This document shows positions 52,543 through 62,725 of a DNA stretch of 64,000 nucleotides, in pieces. Where the stretch lies: positions 124,001 to 188,000 of the forward strand of contig NZ_RCCE01000003.1 of the NCBI RefSeq assembly GCF_003663885.1. The letters are read 5' to 3'. Every line of letters starts with the position of its first letter. Position 1 is the first letter of the stretch. The stretch comes from Litoreibacter meonggei. GTDB taxonomy: Bacteria > Pseudomonadota > Alphaproteobacteria > Rhodobacterales > Rhodobacteraceae. The translations under genes were made by a program, and so were the position numbers. The notes beneath the pieces were generated by a model. The model searched no databases and was not told the DNA's origin. It saw only the letters and a program-made list of their open reading frames with translations.

Positions 52543-52947
52543 TCACGCACCAACGGGCGGGGCTACAAGGTATTGCACACCGTCTATCACCCAGCCCTGC
52601 GCGGTCTGCATCATTTTGTATTCCAGCACATGCGGCGCGCCGTTTTTGTCCACGAACAGCACCTTCTGGAACAACAACTCTCCTTGTCGGCGCAGCTCCA
52701 GAAACCTCACTTCGGCCGGTGCCCACACCATCGGGTAGCCGCTCTGCACCATCGTGCCAAACCGCTCCGGCGTGCCAAACAGGCGCTTTAAATTCGGGGA
52801 GGCGTAGGAAAATGCTGTCGCGGTGTCTTCCGCCAAGAAGGCATCCACTTGGCTTTGAATGGTGTTCTCGATGCCAGCCGACGGCTCTTCGGCCATTGCC
52901 GAACCCGCCACAAACACCGCCGCTACTATCGCCAACAAAACCCGCAT
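52543..52947 (-). CDS. DUF4864 family exported protein
   Basis: A 134-residue protein with signal peptide (LLAIVAAVFVAGSAMAEE) followed by a DUF4864 domain (AGIENTIQSQVDAFLAEDTATAFSYASPNLKRLFGTPERFGTMVQSGYPMVW). It has a cystatin/NTF2-like fold of unknown role. Single-gene unit between the beta-helix gene and lysK. Confidence 0.8.
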   Translation of the reverse strand: MRVLLAIVAAVFVAGSAMAEEPSAGIENTIQSQVDAFLAEDTATAFSYASPNLKRLFGTPERFGTMVQSGYPMVWAPAEVRFLELRRQGELLFQKVLFVDKNGAPHVLEYKMMQTAQGWVIDGVQYLVAPPVGA

Positions 52948-53008
52948 CGCACTCTCCTTGTTGCTTTCAAGGTAGACGCGACGCGGGTTTAGTCAAATCA
53001 CACGACTG

Positions 53009-54586
53009 TCAGCCAACCAGCTTGCCAGCCAACGCATCATCAATTAGCGCAATGGTTTCATCCACACCATATAGCGCGATGAACCCGCCAAAACGTGGCC
53101 CTTGAGACGCCCCAAGCAGCACTTCATACAGCGCTTTGAACCAGTCCCGCAGCGGATCAAACCGCTCGCGACCGCAGGCGAACACCACCGATTGCAGCGC
53201 CTCCGCGTCCAAACCGCCATCCCAGTCCGCCAACTGTCCACGCAGATCCAACAACGCCTCGCGCTCCAGATCGCTGGGCAGGCGGAACACTTTGTTCGGC
53301 TTCACAAAATCGTTGTAATAACGCACGGCATACCCCGCCGCCTGATCCAGATCGCCATGCGTCTCCGGCGTCGCGTCCGGCGCATAGCGCTGGATGAAGC
53401 CCCAAAGCTGCTCCTTTTCCTCCGCATTCGCCACAGAAGCCAAGTTCAGCAACATCGAGAACGGCACCACCATCTTCGACTCAGGCACATCCGCGCCGTG
53501 AATATGGAACACCGGATTATTCGCCCGCGCCACCGCATCCTGATCCACATAAGCCCGCAATTGCTGGTGATATTCGTCCATCGCTTTCGGGATCACATCA
53601 AAATGCATCCGCTTCGCCGTCTTCGGCTTGGCATACATGAAGTACGACAGCGATTCCGAGGACGCATAGGTCAGCCACTCGTCAATCGACACGCCATTGC
53701 CCGACGATTTGGAAATCTTGTGCCCGTCGGCATCCAGAAACAGCTCGTAAGTGAAATGCTCCGGCTTACGCCCGCCCAGAATTTCGCAAATCCGGTCATA
53801 AATCGGCGTGTTGGTCGAGTGGTCCTTGCCATACATCTCGAAATCCACGTCTAGCGCAGCCCAGCGCGCGCCAAAGTCCGGCTTCCATTGCAGCTTCACG
53901 TTACCGCCCGTGACAGGCAACGTCCATTCGCGGCCATCCTCGTCGTCAAAGGTGATCTCGCCCTTCTCGGCGTCCACATTCTTCATCGGCACATACATGA
54001 CGCGCCCGGTTTCGGGATGGATCGGCAGGAAAATCGAATAAGTCTCCCGACGTTCTTCACGAAGGGATTTCAGCATCACCTTCATGATGTCATCATACTT
54101 CTCGCAGGCACGCAGCAGCACTTCGTCGAACTGGCCGGACGCATAAAATTCAGTGGCCGAGATGAACTCGTACTCAAACCCGAACGTATCAAGGAACCGG
54201 CGCAGCATGGCGTTGTTGTGGTGACCAAAGCTCTCGAACTCGCCAAACGGGTCCGGCACTTTCGTCAGCGGCATTTGCAGGTATTGCGCCAGCTTCTCGG
54301 GGTCAGGCACATTCCCCGGCACTTTGCGCATCCCGTCCACATCATCCGAGAAGCAGATCAACCGCGTCGGGATGTCCGAGATCACTTCGAACGCGCGCCG
54401 GATCATCGTCGTCCGCGCAACCTCGCCAAAAGTCCCGATATGCGGCAGCCCTGACGGGCCATAACCTGTCTCGAAAAGCACATACCCCTTGTCCGGCGCG
54501 CCCTTTTCATACCGTTTGAGCAACGTGCGCGCCTCCACAAAGGGCCAGGCTTTCGAGGTCATTCCAGCGTCACGCATATCCGTCAT
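53009..54586 (-). CDS. lysK: Lysyl-tRNA synthetase, class I
   Basis: A class I enzyme of about 525 residues that attaches lysine to tRNA-Lys. The HIGH-type motif [10 protein letters not shown] lies near residue 45 and the KMSKS-type motif KISKSSGNG near residue 290. Class I LysRS is found in archaea and most alphaproteobacteria, unlike the class II LysS of enterics. Start is not firmly decided among Met codons at 54586, 54577 and 54562; no strong ribosome site was seen. Divergent from terB. Confidence 0.94.
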   Translation of the reverse strand: MTDMRDAGMTSKAWPFVEARTLLKRYEKGAPDKGYVLFETGYGPSGLPHIGTFGEVARTTMIRRAFEVISDIPTRLICFSDDVDGMRKVPGNVPDPEKLAQYLQMPLTKVPDPFGEFESFGHHNNAMLRRFLDTFGFEYEFISATEFYASGQFDEVLLRACEKYDDIMKVMLKSLREERRETYSIFLPIHPETGRVMYVPMKNVDAEKGEITFDDEDGREWTLPVTGGNVKLQWKPDFGARWAALDVDFEMYGKDHSTNTPIYDRICEILGGRKPEHFTYELFLDADGHKISKSSGNGVSIDEWLTYASSESLSYFMYAKPKTAKRMHFDVIPKAMDEYHQQLRAYVDQDAVARANNPVFHIHGADVPESKMVVPFSMLLNLASVANAEEKEQLWGFIQRYAPDATPETHGDLDQAAGYAVRYYNDFVKPNKVFRLPSDLEREALLDLRGQLADWDGGLDAEALQSVVFACGRERFDPLRDWFKALYEVLLGASQGPRFGGFIALYGVDETIALIDDALAGKLVG

Positions 54587-54707
54587 CGGAGCACATCCAG
54601 TTTTATCGCACGGCACACCATATGCCGCAGCAGTGTCGCTACCTATTGTGTGCTATGGCTCAGGTCAATATTCTGCGCTGCAACAATACAATTGGCCGGA
54701 GGCCGCG

Positions 54708-55130
54708 ATGACACTCGATACAGCAACCCTGTCCCCTCAAGACGCCCTTGTCGCCATAATGATCTCGGTCTCCATGTCCGACCAGAACGTCCGCACGTCA
54801 GAACTGGTCGCCATCCAGCAAGCGGTGAACTATTTGCCGATATTTGCCGGCTACGACGTCGATCGCATCAAAGAAATCTCTCAGATTACAACTGAACTTT
54901 TTGAGGAAGAGGAAGGTCTCGATGCCCTGTTCGGTATGGTCCGCGCAGCATTGCCTGAACATCTCTATGAGACCGCCTATGCCTTTGCATGCGACGTCGC
55001 AGCCGCAGACGGGGCCTTGTACCAACCCGAACTCCGGCTCTTGGAAGAAATCCGCTACGAGCTGAAAATCGACCGTCTCCACGCGGCGGCAATTGAACGC
55101 GGGTCGCGGGCGCGGCACCTGAAAGGCTAG
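54708..55130 (+). CDS. TerB-family tellurite resistance-like protein
   Basis: A 140-residue all-helical protein with a TerB-like domain (TLSPQDALVAIMISVSMSDQNVRTSELVAIQQAV, LFEEEEGLDALFGMVRAALPEHLYETAYAFACDVAAADGALYQPELRLLEEI). The repeated acidic Asp/Glu patterns may bind metal. Whether it gives tellurite resistance is unknown; many such genes are housekeeping. Start at 54708 follows CGGAGG. Its 3' end overlaps dacB by four bases. Confidence 0.8.
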   Translation: MTLDTATLSPQDALVAIMISVSMSDQNVRTSELVAIQQAVNYLPIFAGYDVDRIKEISQITTELFEEEEGLDALFGMVRAALPEHLYETAYAFACDVAAADGALYQPELRLLEEIRYELKIDRLHAAAIERGSRARHLKG

Positions 55131-56596
55131 GTTCCGTGCAGCACCGCCCAGCGGTTGATCAACTGCGCCTGTAGCTTCTTCGCCCGCCCGTTCCATGACC
55201 GCGATCCGCGCGGGGCTTCCCGTTCAGACTTTTTCAACGCCCTGCGGCGCGGCACATCCGCCATGAAAATCGCGAAGGCCAGATCGCGCCCATCGGGCGT
55301 GCGCACATATCCGGCCAGCGCACTGACAAAGTTCAACGTCCCCGTCTTCGCAACGACCTTGGTCGGGCTGTTCTGGACGACTTTGTTGTTCTCATCGCGC
55401 ACCGCAATCGGCTTTAGAATCGACCGAAGCTCGCCCTTGGCTCCAGCACCCACAAGCGCTTTGACCATTTCCTGAGCACTGATCTGCGACGCATCCCCAA
55501 GGCCGGAGTGGTCAACAAACTTCGCCTTCCTCACCCCGTGCCTGGTTTTCAGCCAATCCGTCATCGCTCGTGCGGACGCTCTCAGGCTTCCCGCCCCGCT
55601 CGATTGCAACCCCAGCACTTCCGCGGTCAGGTTGGTTGAATACCTCAACATGTCTTTGGCAATCACCCGCACGTCTTGGCTAAGATGCTCAACCAGCAAC
55701 GTCCCTCGTGGCGCGCTAGAGGCCTGCACAGGAAACGGCAGCTGAATGCCATGCGAGCGGGCAACCGTTTGCAGCACGTCGCCCGCGTAGATCTCGGGGC
55801 GACGCACCGGAAGCCAGCGCCCGCCGCCTTTGCCCAGCGCCTTGCTGGCGACGCTCCAATTGTCGCGCCCGCCTTGGCCCGAGTATTTGAAAATCGGCAA
55901 ACTCCGCGCCTCGACCGTGGTTTTCGCGAACCCGACCCCGGGCCGGATCTTGTTGGATCGCGCGTCCATGGTGACGGCATACCCGCCCCCGTTTCGCTTC
56001 CATTCCAGATAGACGCGGTTGAAATTCAGGTTCAGCCCGGCCACGGCAGGATTATACCCCACATGGTCCGGCTGGTCGGCGTCGATGCGGTCGATCACGG
56101 ACGCACCGCCATACACGCGCAGCTTGCCTTTGACCGAGGTCACGCCCGCGGTCTTCAACCTGCCCGCCATTTTGAACAGATCGTCCGTGCTCAGCGTCGG
56201 GTCACCGCCGCCCTTCAGCACTAAATCTCCGGCCAATGCGCCTTTCTGCACCGGCCCGGTCGCGATCAGCTGCGTCTTGAACCGTTTGCCGCCACCCAAT
56301 CGGTCCAGCGCAAACAGGGTCGTGATTGCCTTCGCCACGCTGGCAGGCGGCTGTCCGGCAAGCGGGTTATGCGCCTCCAAAACCTGCCCCGTCCGGGCGT
56401 CGGCCACAACGAAGCTGACCTTGCCGCCCAGTTTGGCGTCCGAGATCAGCGCATCGACGCCTTTGACCGCACGCTTGATCGCGTCAGACGGCTTGCGCAC
56501 CGGACGCAGCGAAACAGCCGGAGCACCCGCCAACGCGGCGTCAGCCACACCGAACATCAAGAACCCCAAAACGGTACGTCGACCAAATCTTGCCAC
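55127..56596 (-). CDS. dacB: D-alanyl-D-alanine carboxypeptidase/endopeptidase (PBP4 type)
   Basis: A 489-residue penicillin-binding protein of the DacB/S13 type that trims peptidoglycan peptides. Signal with twin arginine (GRRTVLGFLMFGVADAALAG), then SxxK in PPASVAKAITTLFALDRLG, SxN in YSTNLTAEVLGL, and KTG in VVAKTGTLNFVSALAGYV. It is of normal family length. Ends convergent with the terB-like gene. Confidence 0.92.
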   Translation of the reverse strand: MARFGRRTVLGFLMFGVADAALAGAPAVSLRPVRKPSDAIKRAVKGVDALISDAKLGGKVSFVVADARTGQVLEAHNPLAGQPPASVAKAITTLFALDRLGGGKRFKTQLIATGPVQKGALAGDLVLKGGGDPTLSTDDLFKMAGRLKTAGVTSVKGKLRVYGGASVIDRIDADQPDHVGYNPAVAGLNLNFNRVYLEWKRNGGGYAVTMDARSNKIRPGVGFAKTTVEARSLPIFKYSGQGGRDNWSVASKALGKGGGRWLPVRRPEIYAGDVLQTVARSHGIQLPFPVQASSAPRGTLLVEHLSQDVRVIAKDMLRYSTNLTAEVLGLQSSGAGSLRASARAMTDWLKTRHGVRKAKFVDHSGLGDASQISAQEMVKALVGAGAKGELRSILKPIAVRDENNKVVQNSPTKVVAKTGTLNFVSALAGYVRTPDGRDLAFAIFMADVPRRRALKKSEREAPRGSRSWNGRAKKLQAQLINRWAVLHGT

Positions 56597-56678
56597 GGCA
56601 GCGCCCTCCTCGTCCTAAACTTAATCGCCGATGCGGTTGATGGTGGCAAGCGCCCTTGCGCCCTGATACGCAGCTGTG

Positions 56679-57536
56679 ATGGAGCGTTCAATTCTTTTGG
56701 CCGTCACGACGATGTCGATGGGCATGCTGCTGATCCCCTTGGGGGATACGGCCGGAAAACTGATGACCTCATCAGGCATCGCGCCGTTCTTCGTGGCGTG
56801 GACCCGCTACCTGATCGGGCTGGTCGTCCTGCTCCCCTTTGCGATGCACAAGGACGCCGTTCGCCTGCTGTCAAACTGGCGCATCTGGTTGCGCAGCTCC
56901 ATTCAGGTCGTGACAATCACTACAATCCTCACCGCCCTGCAAACAGAGCCGATTGCCAACGTCTTCGCCGCCTTCTTCCTTGGCCCGACGGTCAGCTACA
57001 TCCTGTCCGTCACGCTCCTGAAAGAGCAGGCCAGCGCCATGCGGATCATCCTGCTCGCCATTGGTCTTGGCGGGGTGATGCTTGTCGTGAAGCCCGGCTT
57101 CGGTATGACCACCGGCCTCGCATGGGCGGCGTTTTCAGGCTGTTGCTACGGTATGTTCCTGACCGCCTCCCGTTGGGTTTCCCCGCTGGGTAAGCCCGTG
57201 CATCTGTTGATTACACAGCTTTTCATCGGGGCGCTTTTGCTGACCCCGTTGGGCCTGCTAAACCTCCCGCCGATCACGCCAACGCTTTCGGGCCTCGTGG
57301 TATGGTCTGCCATCGCGTCAATGCTGGGAAATCTGCTGCTGGTGTTCGCCTATGCCCGCGCCGGCGCGTCGGTGCTGGCGCCTTTCGTCTATGTCCAGCT
57401 GGTCGGTGCCACGGCCTATGGCTGGCTGGTGTTTGACAACTGGCCCGACGGCTTGTCCGCGCTTGGTCTCGTGGTAATCTTCGTTTCGGGCTTCGCCACG
57501 CTGTTTCTCAGGAAATCCAAGCCCCGGACGCTCTGA
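56679..57536 (+). CDS. EamA-family (DMT superfamily) transporter
   Basis: A 285-residue protein with ten hydrophobic helices arranged as two EamA repeats. Visible parts are [68 protein letters not shown] and [24 protein letters not shown]. Such proteins export metabolites; the substrate is unknown. Start at 56679 is the ATG after a GTG at 56676. It overlaps nadD convergently by 29 bases. Confidence 0.85.
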   Translation: MERSILLAVTTMSMGMLLIPLGDTAGKLMTSSGIAPFFVAWTRYLIGLVVLLPFAMHKDAVRLLSNWRIWLRSSIQVVTITTILTALQTEPIANVFAAFFLGPTVSYILSVTLLKEQASAMRIILLAIGLGGVMLVVKPGFGMTTGLAWAAFSGCCYGMFLTASRWVSPLGKPVHLLITQLFIGALLLTPLGLLNLPPITPTLSGLVVWSAIASMLGNLLLVFAYARAGASVLAPFVYVQLVGATAYGWLVFDNWPDGLSALGLVVIFVSGFATLFLRKSKPRTL

Positions 57537-58110
57537 TCGCGCTCGAAGACGCATCGCTTAGCGGCAGGTTGATGTAGCACCAACGCGGGGCGGCCCCATG
57601 TGCCAACAACTGCGACGCCACACCCGGCAACTGGTCAGTTGCATACCGCTGGGCCGCAACAGACCGACGGGCCGAAATCCGGTCCCCCGGCCGCGCCAAC
57701 ACGCCCACCGGCACGTTTTCCATGATCCAGTCCCAGTCCTGCCACCGGTGAAAACTCGCCAGATTATCCGCCCCCATCAGCCACACGAAATTCACCCTCG
57801 GGTATCGGTCCTGCAGGGCTTTGAGGGTTTGCGCGGTATATCGCGTCCCCAGTTTCGTCTCCAGATCGGTGACCTTCACTCTGGGATGCTGCATCACCTT
57901 GCGCGCCCGCATCATCCGCGCATCCATCGGCGCAGGCCCGCGCTCTTTAAGCGGATTGCCCGGACTGACAAGCCACCAGACAAAATCCAGATCGAACCTC
58001 TTCAAAGCTTCACGCGTGATATGCGCATGTCCCGTATGCGCCGGATCAAACGACCCGCCCAAAAGGCCAACAGTTTGCCCCGCTTGCGCCACAGGCCAGC
58101 CCGCCCTCAT
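57508..58110 (-). CDS. nadD: Nicotinate-nucleotide adenylyltransferase
   Basis: A 200-residue nucleotidyltransferase for NAD synthesis. It begins [22 protein letters not shown], containing the (H/T)xGH motif in HTGH, and has the C-terminal [13 protein letters not shown]-like ISSTxIR element (here [12 protein letters not shown]). Start at 58110 ([11 protein letters not shown]) gives normal length. It follows the aldo/keto reductase gene by four bases on the same strand. Confidence 0.9.
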   Translation of the reverse strand: MRAGWPVAQAGQTVGLLGGSFDPAHTGHAHITREALKRFDLDFVWWLVSPGNPLKERGPAPMDARMMRARKVMQHPRVKVTDLETKLGTRYTAQTLKALQDRYPRVNFVWLMGADNLASFHRWQDWDWIMENVPVGVLARPGDRISARRSVAAQRYATDQLPGVASQLLAHGAAPRWCYINLPLSDASSSAIRASGAWIS

Positions 58111-58114
58111 GGGA

Positions 58115-59182
58115 TCAGTCGGTCTCAGAGGATTTTGCCCAAAGGTTGATCTCCTCCTCGGAAGAAATGCGGTCAATCTCCGCCAGCTCGTCGGCGGTGA
58201 ACTCAAGATTGGCAACAGCGCCAGCGCAATCCTCGATCTGGCTCGGCTTCGACGCACCAATCAGCGCGGTCGTCACCCGTCCGCCACGCAACACCCAAGC
58301 CAGCGCCATCTGCGCCAAGGTTTGCCCACGGGCCTCCGCCACGTCATTCAGCGCACGCACGCTGGCCAAAGACCGCTCGTTAATCATGCCGTCCAGTAGC
58401 GATTTGCCTTGCGTGGCGCGGCTTCCTTCGGGAATGCCGCCCAGATATTTCTTCGTCAGTATCCCCTGCGCCAAAGGCGTGAACGCAATCGACCCCATAC
58501 CCAGATTATCCAACGTGTCCAGCAACCCGTCATGCTCCACCCAACGGTTCAGCAAGTTATACGACGGCTGGTGGATCAGCATCGGCGTGCCAAGGTCTTT
58601 CAGGATCGCCACGGCCTCACGGGTTCGCTGCGAGTTATACGATGAAATCCCCGCATACAGCGCGCGCCCCGACCGCACGATATAATCCAGCGCGCCCATG
58701 GTCTCCTCCAAAGGCGTGTCAGGATCAAAGCGGTGCGAGTAGAAAATATCGACATAGTCCAGCCCCAGCCGCTTCAACGATTGGTCACAGGACGCCAACA
58801 GATACTTCCGACTGCCCCATTCGCCATACGGCCCCGGCCACATGTCGTAACCCGCCTTGCTGGAGACAATCAGCTCGTCCCGATGCCCTGCAAAATCGGT
58901 TCGCAAAATCTCGCCAAACGCGCTCTCCGCACTCCCCGGAGGCGGGCCATAGTTGTTCGCCAGATCAAAATGCGTGATCCCGTGATCAAACGCCGTCCGG
59001 CACAAACCACGCTTCACTTCATGCGGGGTATCCCCGCCAAAATTGTGCCACAGCCCAAGGCTGATGGCAGGCAGTTTCACACCGGATTTCCCGCAGCGAC
59101 GGTATACCATGCGGTCATAACGGTCGTCGGCGGGGCGGTAGGTCACGGGGCGGGGCTTTGCGGGGCGGCTGGGTTTTGTCAT
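58115..59182 (-). CDS. Aldo/keto reductase (YghZ/L-glyceraldehyde 3-phosphate reductase-like)
   Basis: A 355-residue AKR14-type enzyme with [20 protein letters not shown] (catalytic Asp, Tyr), the [31 protein letters not shown] block and the C-terminal [14 protein letters not shown] cofactor-binding site. In E. coli YghZ reduces methylglyoxal and L-glyceraldehyde 3-phosphate. Start at 59182 is Met of [12 protein letters not shown]. It precedes nadD by four bases and is divergent from ettA. Confidence 0.9.
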   Translation of the reverse strand: MTKPSRPAKPRPVTYRPADDRYDRMVYRRCGKSGVKLPAISLGLWHNFGGDTPHEVKRGLCRTAFDHGITHFDLANNYGPPPGSAESAFGEILRTDFAGHRDELIVSSKAGYDMWPGPYGEWGSRKYLLASCDQSLKRLGLDYVDIFYSHRFDPDTPLEETMGALDYIVRSGRALYAGISSYNSQRTREAVAILKDLGTPMLIHQPSYNLLNRWVEHDGLLDTLDNLGMGSIAFTPLAQGILTKKYLGGIPEGSRATQGKSLLDGMINERSLASVRALNDVAEARGQTLAQMALAWVLRGGRVTTALIGASKPSQIEDCAGAVANLEFTADELAEIDRISSEEEINLWAKSSETD

Positions 59183-59302
59183 GCCGCGCAATCTGCGCTG
59201 TATCCGACCCGCCGTCAAATCAAAGCGCTACGATTGCCCTTGGCCGCAAGCCCGACTAAACACGGCCCCAAAGCATTCTCATTCTAGTCCGGAGCTCATC
59301 CC

Positions 59303-60958
59303 ATGGCAGCCAATCAATTCGTCTATTTTATGGACGGCGTCTCAAAGCATTATCCCGGCGGCAAGAAGGTGTTCGAGAACATCCGCCTGAACTTCCTCCC
59401 CGGCGTCAAAATCGGCGTCGTCGGCGTCAACGGTTCCGGTAAGTCGTCGCTGATGCGCATCATGGCGGGCACCGACAAGGACTTCACCGGCGAGGCTTGG
59501 GCCGCCGAGGGCGCGCATGTGGGCTACCTGCCTCAAGAGCCCGCATTGGACGAAACCCTCGACGTGCGAGGCAACGTGATGCTGGGTGTGAAGGCCAAGA
59601 AGGACATCCTCGACCGCTATAACGAACTGGCGATGAACTACTCCGACGAGACCGCCGACGAGATGGCCAAGCTGCAAGACGAGATCGACGCCCAGAACCT
59701 CTGGGACCTCGACGCGCAAGTCGACGTCTCCATGGAAGCCCTGCGCTGCCCGCCTGATGATGCATCGGTCGACACCCTGTCCGGCGGTGAAAAACGCCGC
59801 GTGGCCCTGTGCAAGCTGCTGCTCGAAGCCCCTGACATGCTGCTCCTTGACGAGCCGACCAACCACCTTGACGCCGAAACCATCGCATGGCTGCAAAAGC
59901 ACCTGATCGACTACAAAGGCACCATCCTGATCGTCACCCACGACCGCTATTTCCTCGATAGCATCACCGGCTGGATTCTCGAGCTCGACCGCGGTCGCGG
60001 CATCCCTTACGAGGGCAACTATTCCAGCTGGCTGGAACAAAAAGCCAAACGGCTGGAGCGCGAGGCGAAAGAGGACAAATCCAAGCAAAAGACGCTGGAG
60101 AAAGAACTCCAATGGATTCGCGCAGGTGCCAAGGCCCGCCAAGCCAAGTCCAAGGCCCGCATCAACTCCTATAACGAGATGGCCAACCAGTCAGAGCGCG
60201 AAAAGCTCGGCAAAGCCCAGATCATCATTCCCAATGGCCCCCGCCTTGGGAATAAGGTGATCGAGGTCGAAAACCTCACCAAGGCTTACGGCGACAAGCT
60301 GCTGGTCGAAGACCTCAGCTTCTCCCTGCCTGCGGGCGGGATTGTCGGCGTGATCGGCCCCAACGGCGCAGGTAAATCCACGCTGTTCCGGATGCTCACA
60401 GGGCAGGAACAGCCCGATTCCGGCACTGTAACCTTTGGCGAGACTGTGCAGCTATCCTATGTCGACCAGTCCCGCGACGCGCTGAAAGCCGACGCCAATG
60501 TGTGGGAAGAAATCTCCGACGGCGGGGAAATCATCCAGTTGGGCGACGCCCAGATGAACTCCCGCGCCTACTGCTCCGCCTTCAACTTCAAGGGCGGCGA
60601 CCAGCAGAAAAAGGTGGGCCTGCTGTCTGGTGGTGAACGCAACCGAGTGCACATGGCGAAACTCCTCAAATCCGGCGGCAACGTGTTGCTGCTCGATGAA
60701 CCTACCAACGATCTAGACGTGGAAACGTTAAGGGCGCTTGAAGATGCCATCGAAGATTTCGCCGGTTGCGCCGTGGTCATCTCCCACGACCGCTTCTTCC
60801 TCGACCGCCTCTGCACACACATCCTGGCCTTCGAAGGCGAGGCCCATGTGGAATGGTTCGAGGGCAACTTCGAAGCCTACGAAGAAGACAAAATCCGCCG
60901 CCTTGGGCCGGATGCCGTGGAGCCGAAACGGGTGAAGTATAAGAAGTTTACGAGGTAG
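59303..60958 (+). CDS. ettA: ABC-F translation factor EttA (energy-dependent translational throttle)
   Basis: A 551-residue ABC-F protein with two ATPase domains: Walker A GVNGSGKSSLMRIM and GPNGAGKSTLFRML, signatures LSGGEKRRVALCKLLLEAP and LSGGERNRVHMAKLL, and Walker B LLLDEPTNHLD and LLLDEPTNDLD. The arm insert in domain 1 and the linker (YSSWLEQKAKRLEREAKEDKSKQKTLEKEL) fit EttA. It binds the ribosomal E site and gates elongation by ATP/ADP ratio. Normal length. Confidence 0.96.
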   Translation: MAANQFVYFMDGVSKHYPGGKKVFENIRLNFLPGVKIGVVGVNGSGKSSLMRIMAGTDKDFTGEAWAAEGAHVGYLPQEPALDETLDVRGNVMLGVKAKKDILDRYNELAMNYSDETADEMAKLQDEIDAQNLWDLDAQVDVSMEALRCPPDDASVDTLSGGEKRRVALCKLLLEAPDMLLLDEPTNHLDAETIAWLQKHLIDYKGTILIVTHDRYFLDSITGWILELDRGRGIPYEGNYSSWLEQKAKRLEREAKEDKSKQKTLEKELQWIRAGAKARQAKSKARINSYNEMANQSEREKLGKAQIIIPNGPRLGNKVIEVENLTKAYGDKLLVEDLSFSLPAGGIVGVIGPNGAGKSTLFRMLTGQEQPDSGTVTFGETVQLSYVDQSRDALKADANVWEEISDGGEIIQLGDAQMNSRAYCSAFNFKGGDQQKKVGLLSGGERNRVHMAKLLKSGGNVLLLDEPTNDLDVETLRALEDAIEDFAGCAVVISHDRFFLDRLCTHILAFEGEAHVEWFEGNFEAYEEDKIRRLGPDAVEPKRVKYKKFTR

Positions 60959-60961
60959 CAA

Positions 60962-61825
60962 ATGGCGCCTAAAATTTCGAATACAAAGAGCAGGCAGTTC
61001 CCAGTAAGAGTTGCTATAGTCAGTTGGATCGATTTGCTCGGCTTCGGAAGCCAAATCGGAGCTCTAGGCCTCAACCCACTGGCTGAGGGTGCAGACGTAG
61101 CGATCAATAGACTCCGTTCATTTCATGAAGTGGTCGCCAGTTGCAGTAAGCGAAATTTTCCAACACTAGTTATAAACGACGGTGCCGTTGCGTTCAGGGA
61201 CCTGTCTTACAGATCGCAAAGCACTACTTACGACTTTTTCAAAGACAGCTGGAAGTTATTCAAAGCTGTTTCGCATAAAGAAAGTCAAGTAGGTCACCCA
61301 GGCCCTAGAATGGTGACGGCAATCGGCTTTAGACGACTCGGCAGGGGTAACGCTATCCGATCTTCTGAGGATCAATTTACGTCCCTTTTAAAGCGACTAA
61401 AGGATGGAAAAATCACTAAAGAGCAAGCCATCTATGAAGCGAGAACGATAAAAAAAGACTTTGACATAGTCCCGCAGTTGCAAGCAAATTTCGCGTTTTC
61501 CAAAGCTTATGTCGCTGAAAGCGGCGGGAAAAAAGAGGGATTTGAAGGACCAAATTGGTTTGTTGAACTGAAGTGTTTTTCTGGAGGGAAATGTCAGTGT
61601 TTTGATTTTTCAAGTCAATTTCCTTGGGAGTCCAAGGAGCTTGGTATTAGCACTGAATTTGGAAAGGTTAGAGAGTTCAGACCACACAAGGGTGACGGCA
61701 TTTATCCACCAGATTTCCTAAACGCGGAGGATATAGCCAAGATGCTCTCCTCCGATCCAAATGTGATTGCTTCACTACGAAAACATACAAAACCCAACAC
61801 TAGTTCCCGTGTGAAATCCAGTTAG
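60962..61825 (+). CDS. Hypothetical protein with a cyclase-like N-terminal motif, low GC
   Basis: A 287-residue protein that I cannot name. The N-terminal VRVAIVSWIDLLGFGSQIG and later PTLVINDGAVAFRDL resemble the DxxGF and second-Asp positions of class III nucleotidyl cyclase folds, and similar DILGF-type proteins occur near defence genes, but the match is weak. The rest is Lys-rich. GC content and codon use are lower than in ettA, which it follows by only three bases. No partner gene is visible. Confidence 0.55.
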   Translation: MAPKISNTKSRQFPVRVAIVSWIDLLGFGSQIGALGLNPLAEGADVAINRLRSFHEVVASCSKRNFPTLVINDGAVAFRDLSYRSQSTTYDFFKDSWKLFKAVSHKESQVGHPGPRMVTAIGFRRLGRGNAIRSSEDQFTSLLKRLKDGKITKEQAIYEARTIKKDFDIVPQLQANFAFSKAYVAESGGKKEGFEGPNWFVELKCFSGGKCQCFDFSSQFPWESKELGISTEFGKVREFRPHKGDGIYPPDFLNAEDIAKMLSSDPNVIASLRKHTKPNTSSRVKSS

Positions 61826-61897
61826 AGACTTCCCAAAAGATAGTAACTACATGTGCGTAGCTGCGCTCCCTCCCTATATGCCACACAGACCTAACCC

Positions 61898-62302
61898 TCA
61901 AACCTCCCCCTCCTGCGGCCCCTCCTCAATATCGTCCGGCACCGGATCGTTGTACTTGTCCAACGTCTCCTCAACGACAAACTTATAAAAATCCTTCTCA
62001 ATCGTCAGGTAGTCCGCAATCCTCGCCTGCGCGTAGGTCGCCAGTATCCGGTTGATCCGCGCCTGATAGCCGTTGCCCCAAGCGCGGTAGAACTTCGCCA
62101 CGCTGCGGTCGACGCGTAGGGTGATCTTCACCTTCGGCTCCTCGACATCAATGTCATGCTCCAGCCGGTGCCATGCCTGCGGGATCAGATCGCGGACCAG
62201 TTCGGTCACGTTGTCCTCCAAATCCCCCAGCTGCAAAAGTCGGCCCAGTTTTTCCTTCGCGATGCGTTGCGACTTGGGGCGGGTGTTGGGAGTGAAACTC
62301 AT
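61898..62302 (-). CDS. BrnA-antitoxin-like (DUF4415) protein, apparently without BrnT
   Basis: A 134-residue protein whose centre, KVKITLRVDRSVAKFYRAWGNGYQARINRILATYAQARI, matches the DUF4415/BrnA antitoxin ribbon-helix-helix pattern. BrnA usually follows a BrnT toxin gene, but no BrnT frame is present upstream within about 240 bases or downstream. The C-terminus is acidic (DDIEEGPQEGEV). It could be a stand-alone DNA-binding regulator. Confidence 0.7.
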   Translation of the reverse strand: MSFTPNTRPKSQRIAKEKLGRLLQLGDLEDNVTELVRDLIPQAWHRLEHDIDVEEPKVKITLRVDRSVAKFYRAWGNGYQARINRILATYAQARIADYLTIEKDFYKFVVEETLDKYNDPVPDDIEEGPQEGEV

Positions 62303-62439
62303 GGGGCAATCCTGATGAATATCTGATGGCTCACCCTATCCCATCAGCCGTTAAATCCGCGCAAACCCAGCGCGCGCAACTGCCCGACACATCGCCGACG
62401 CTTTGCCGACGGGATGCAGACCCTCCGAAAAACGCAAAA

Positions 62440-62463
62440 AACGCTCAGGCGGTCCTGAGCGTT
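62440..62463 (-). terminator. Intrinsic terminator of the small gene at 62540
   Basis: Stem AACGCTCAGG (62440-62449) / CCTGAGCGTT (62454-62463) with a four-base loop. Read on the minus strand it is followed by TTTTTT, so it terminates the small minus-strand gene; on the plus strand the T run is shorter. Confidence 0.75.
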
Positions 62464-62539
62464 TTCTGGGGGGAAGGGACCGACATGTCGGCCCTTGGCG
62501 GAGCGCTTTACGTGTAGCGAGCGGCGCTCCTATCGCGGC

Positions 62540-62725
62540 TTACGCAGCGACGAATAGGTTGTGCATAGGGTTCTGCGCCCGGCGAGACGTAAACATGATC
62601 TGATCCGCTTCCCGATCTGCGCTAGGGAACAGCGTAACACGATCAGAACCGGACTTGCGGATCTGGATAGCACGCAGAGCGATGATGCGGTTGTGACGGG
62701 CTTTTTCGACGAGGGATACGGTCAT
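62540..62725 (-). CDS. Small hypothetical protein (61 residues)
   Basis: A short basic protein (VEKARHNRIIALRAIQIRKSGSDRV, FPSADREADQIMFTSRRAQNPMHNLF). No domain is recognised. It is preceded by TTTAGGAGACTGCC before the ATG, a good ribosome site, and followed by a strong terminator, which together argue that it is expressed. Confidence 0.62.
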   Translation of the reverse strand: MTVSLVEKARHNRIIALRAIQIRKSGSDRVTLFPSADREADQIMFTSRRAQNPMHNLFVAA

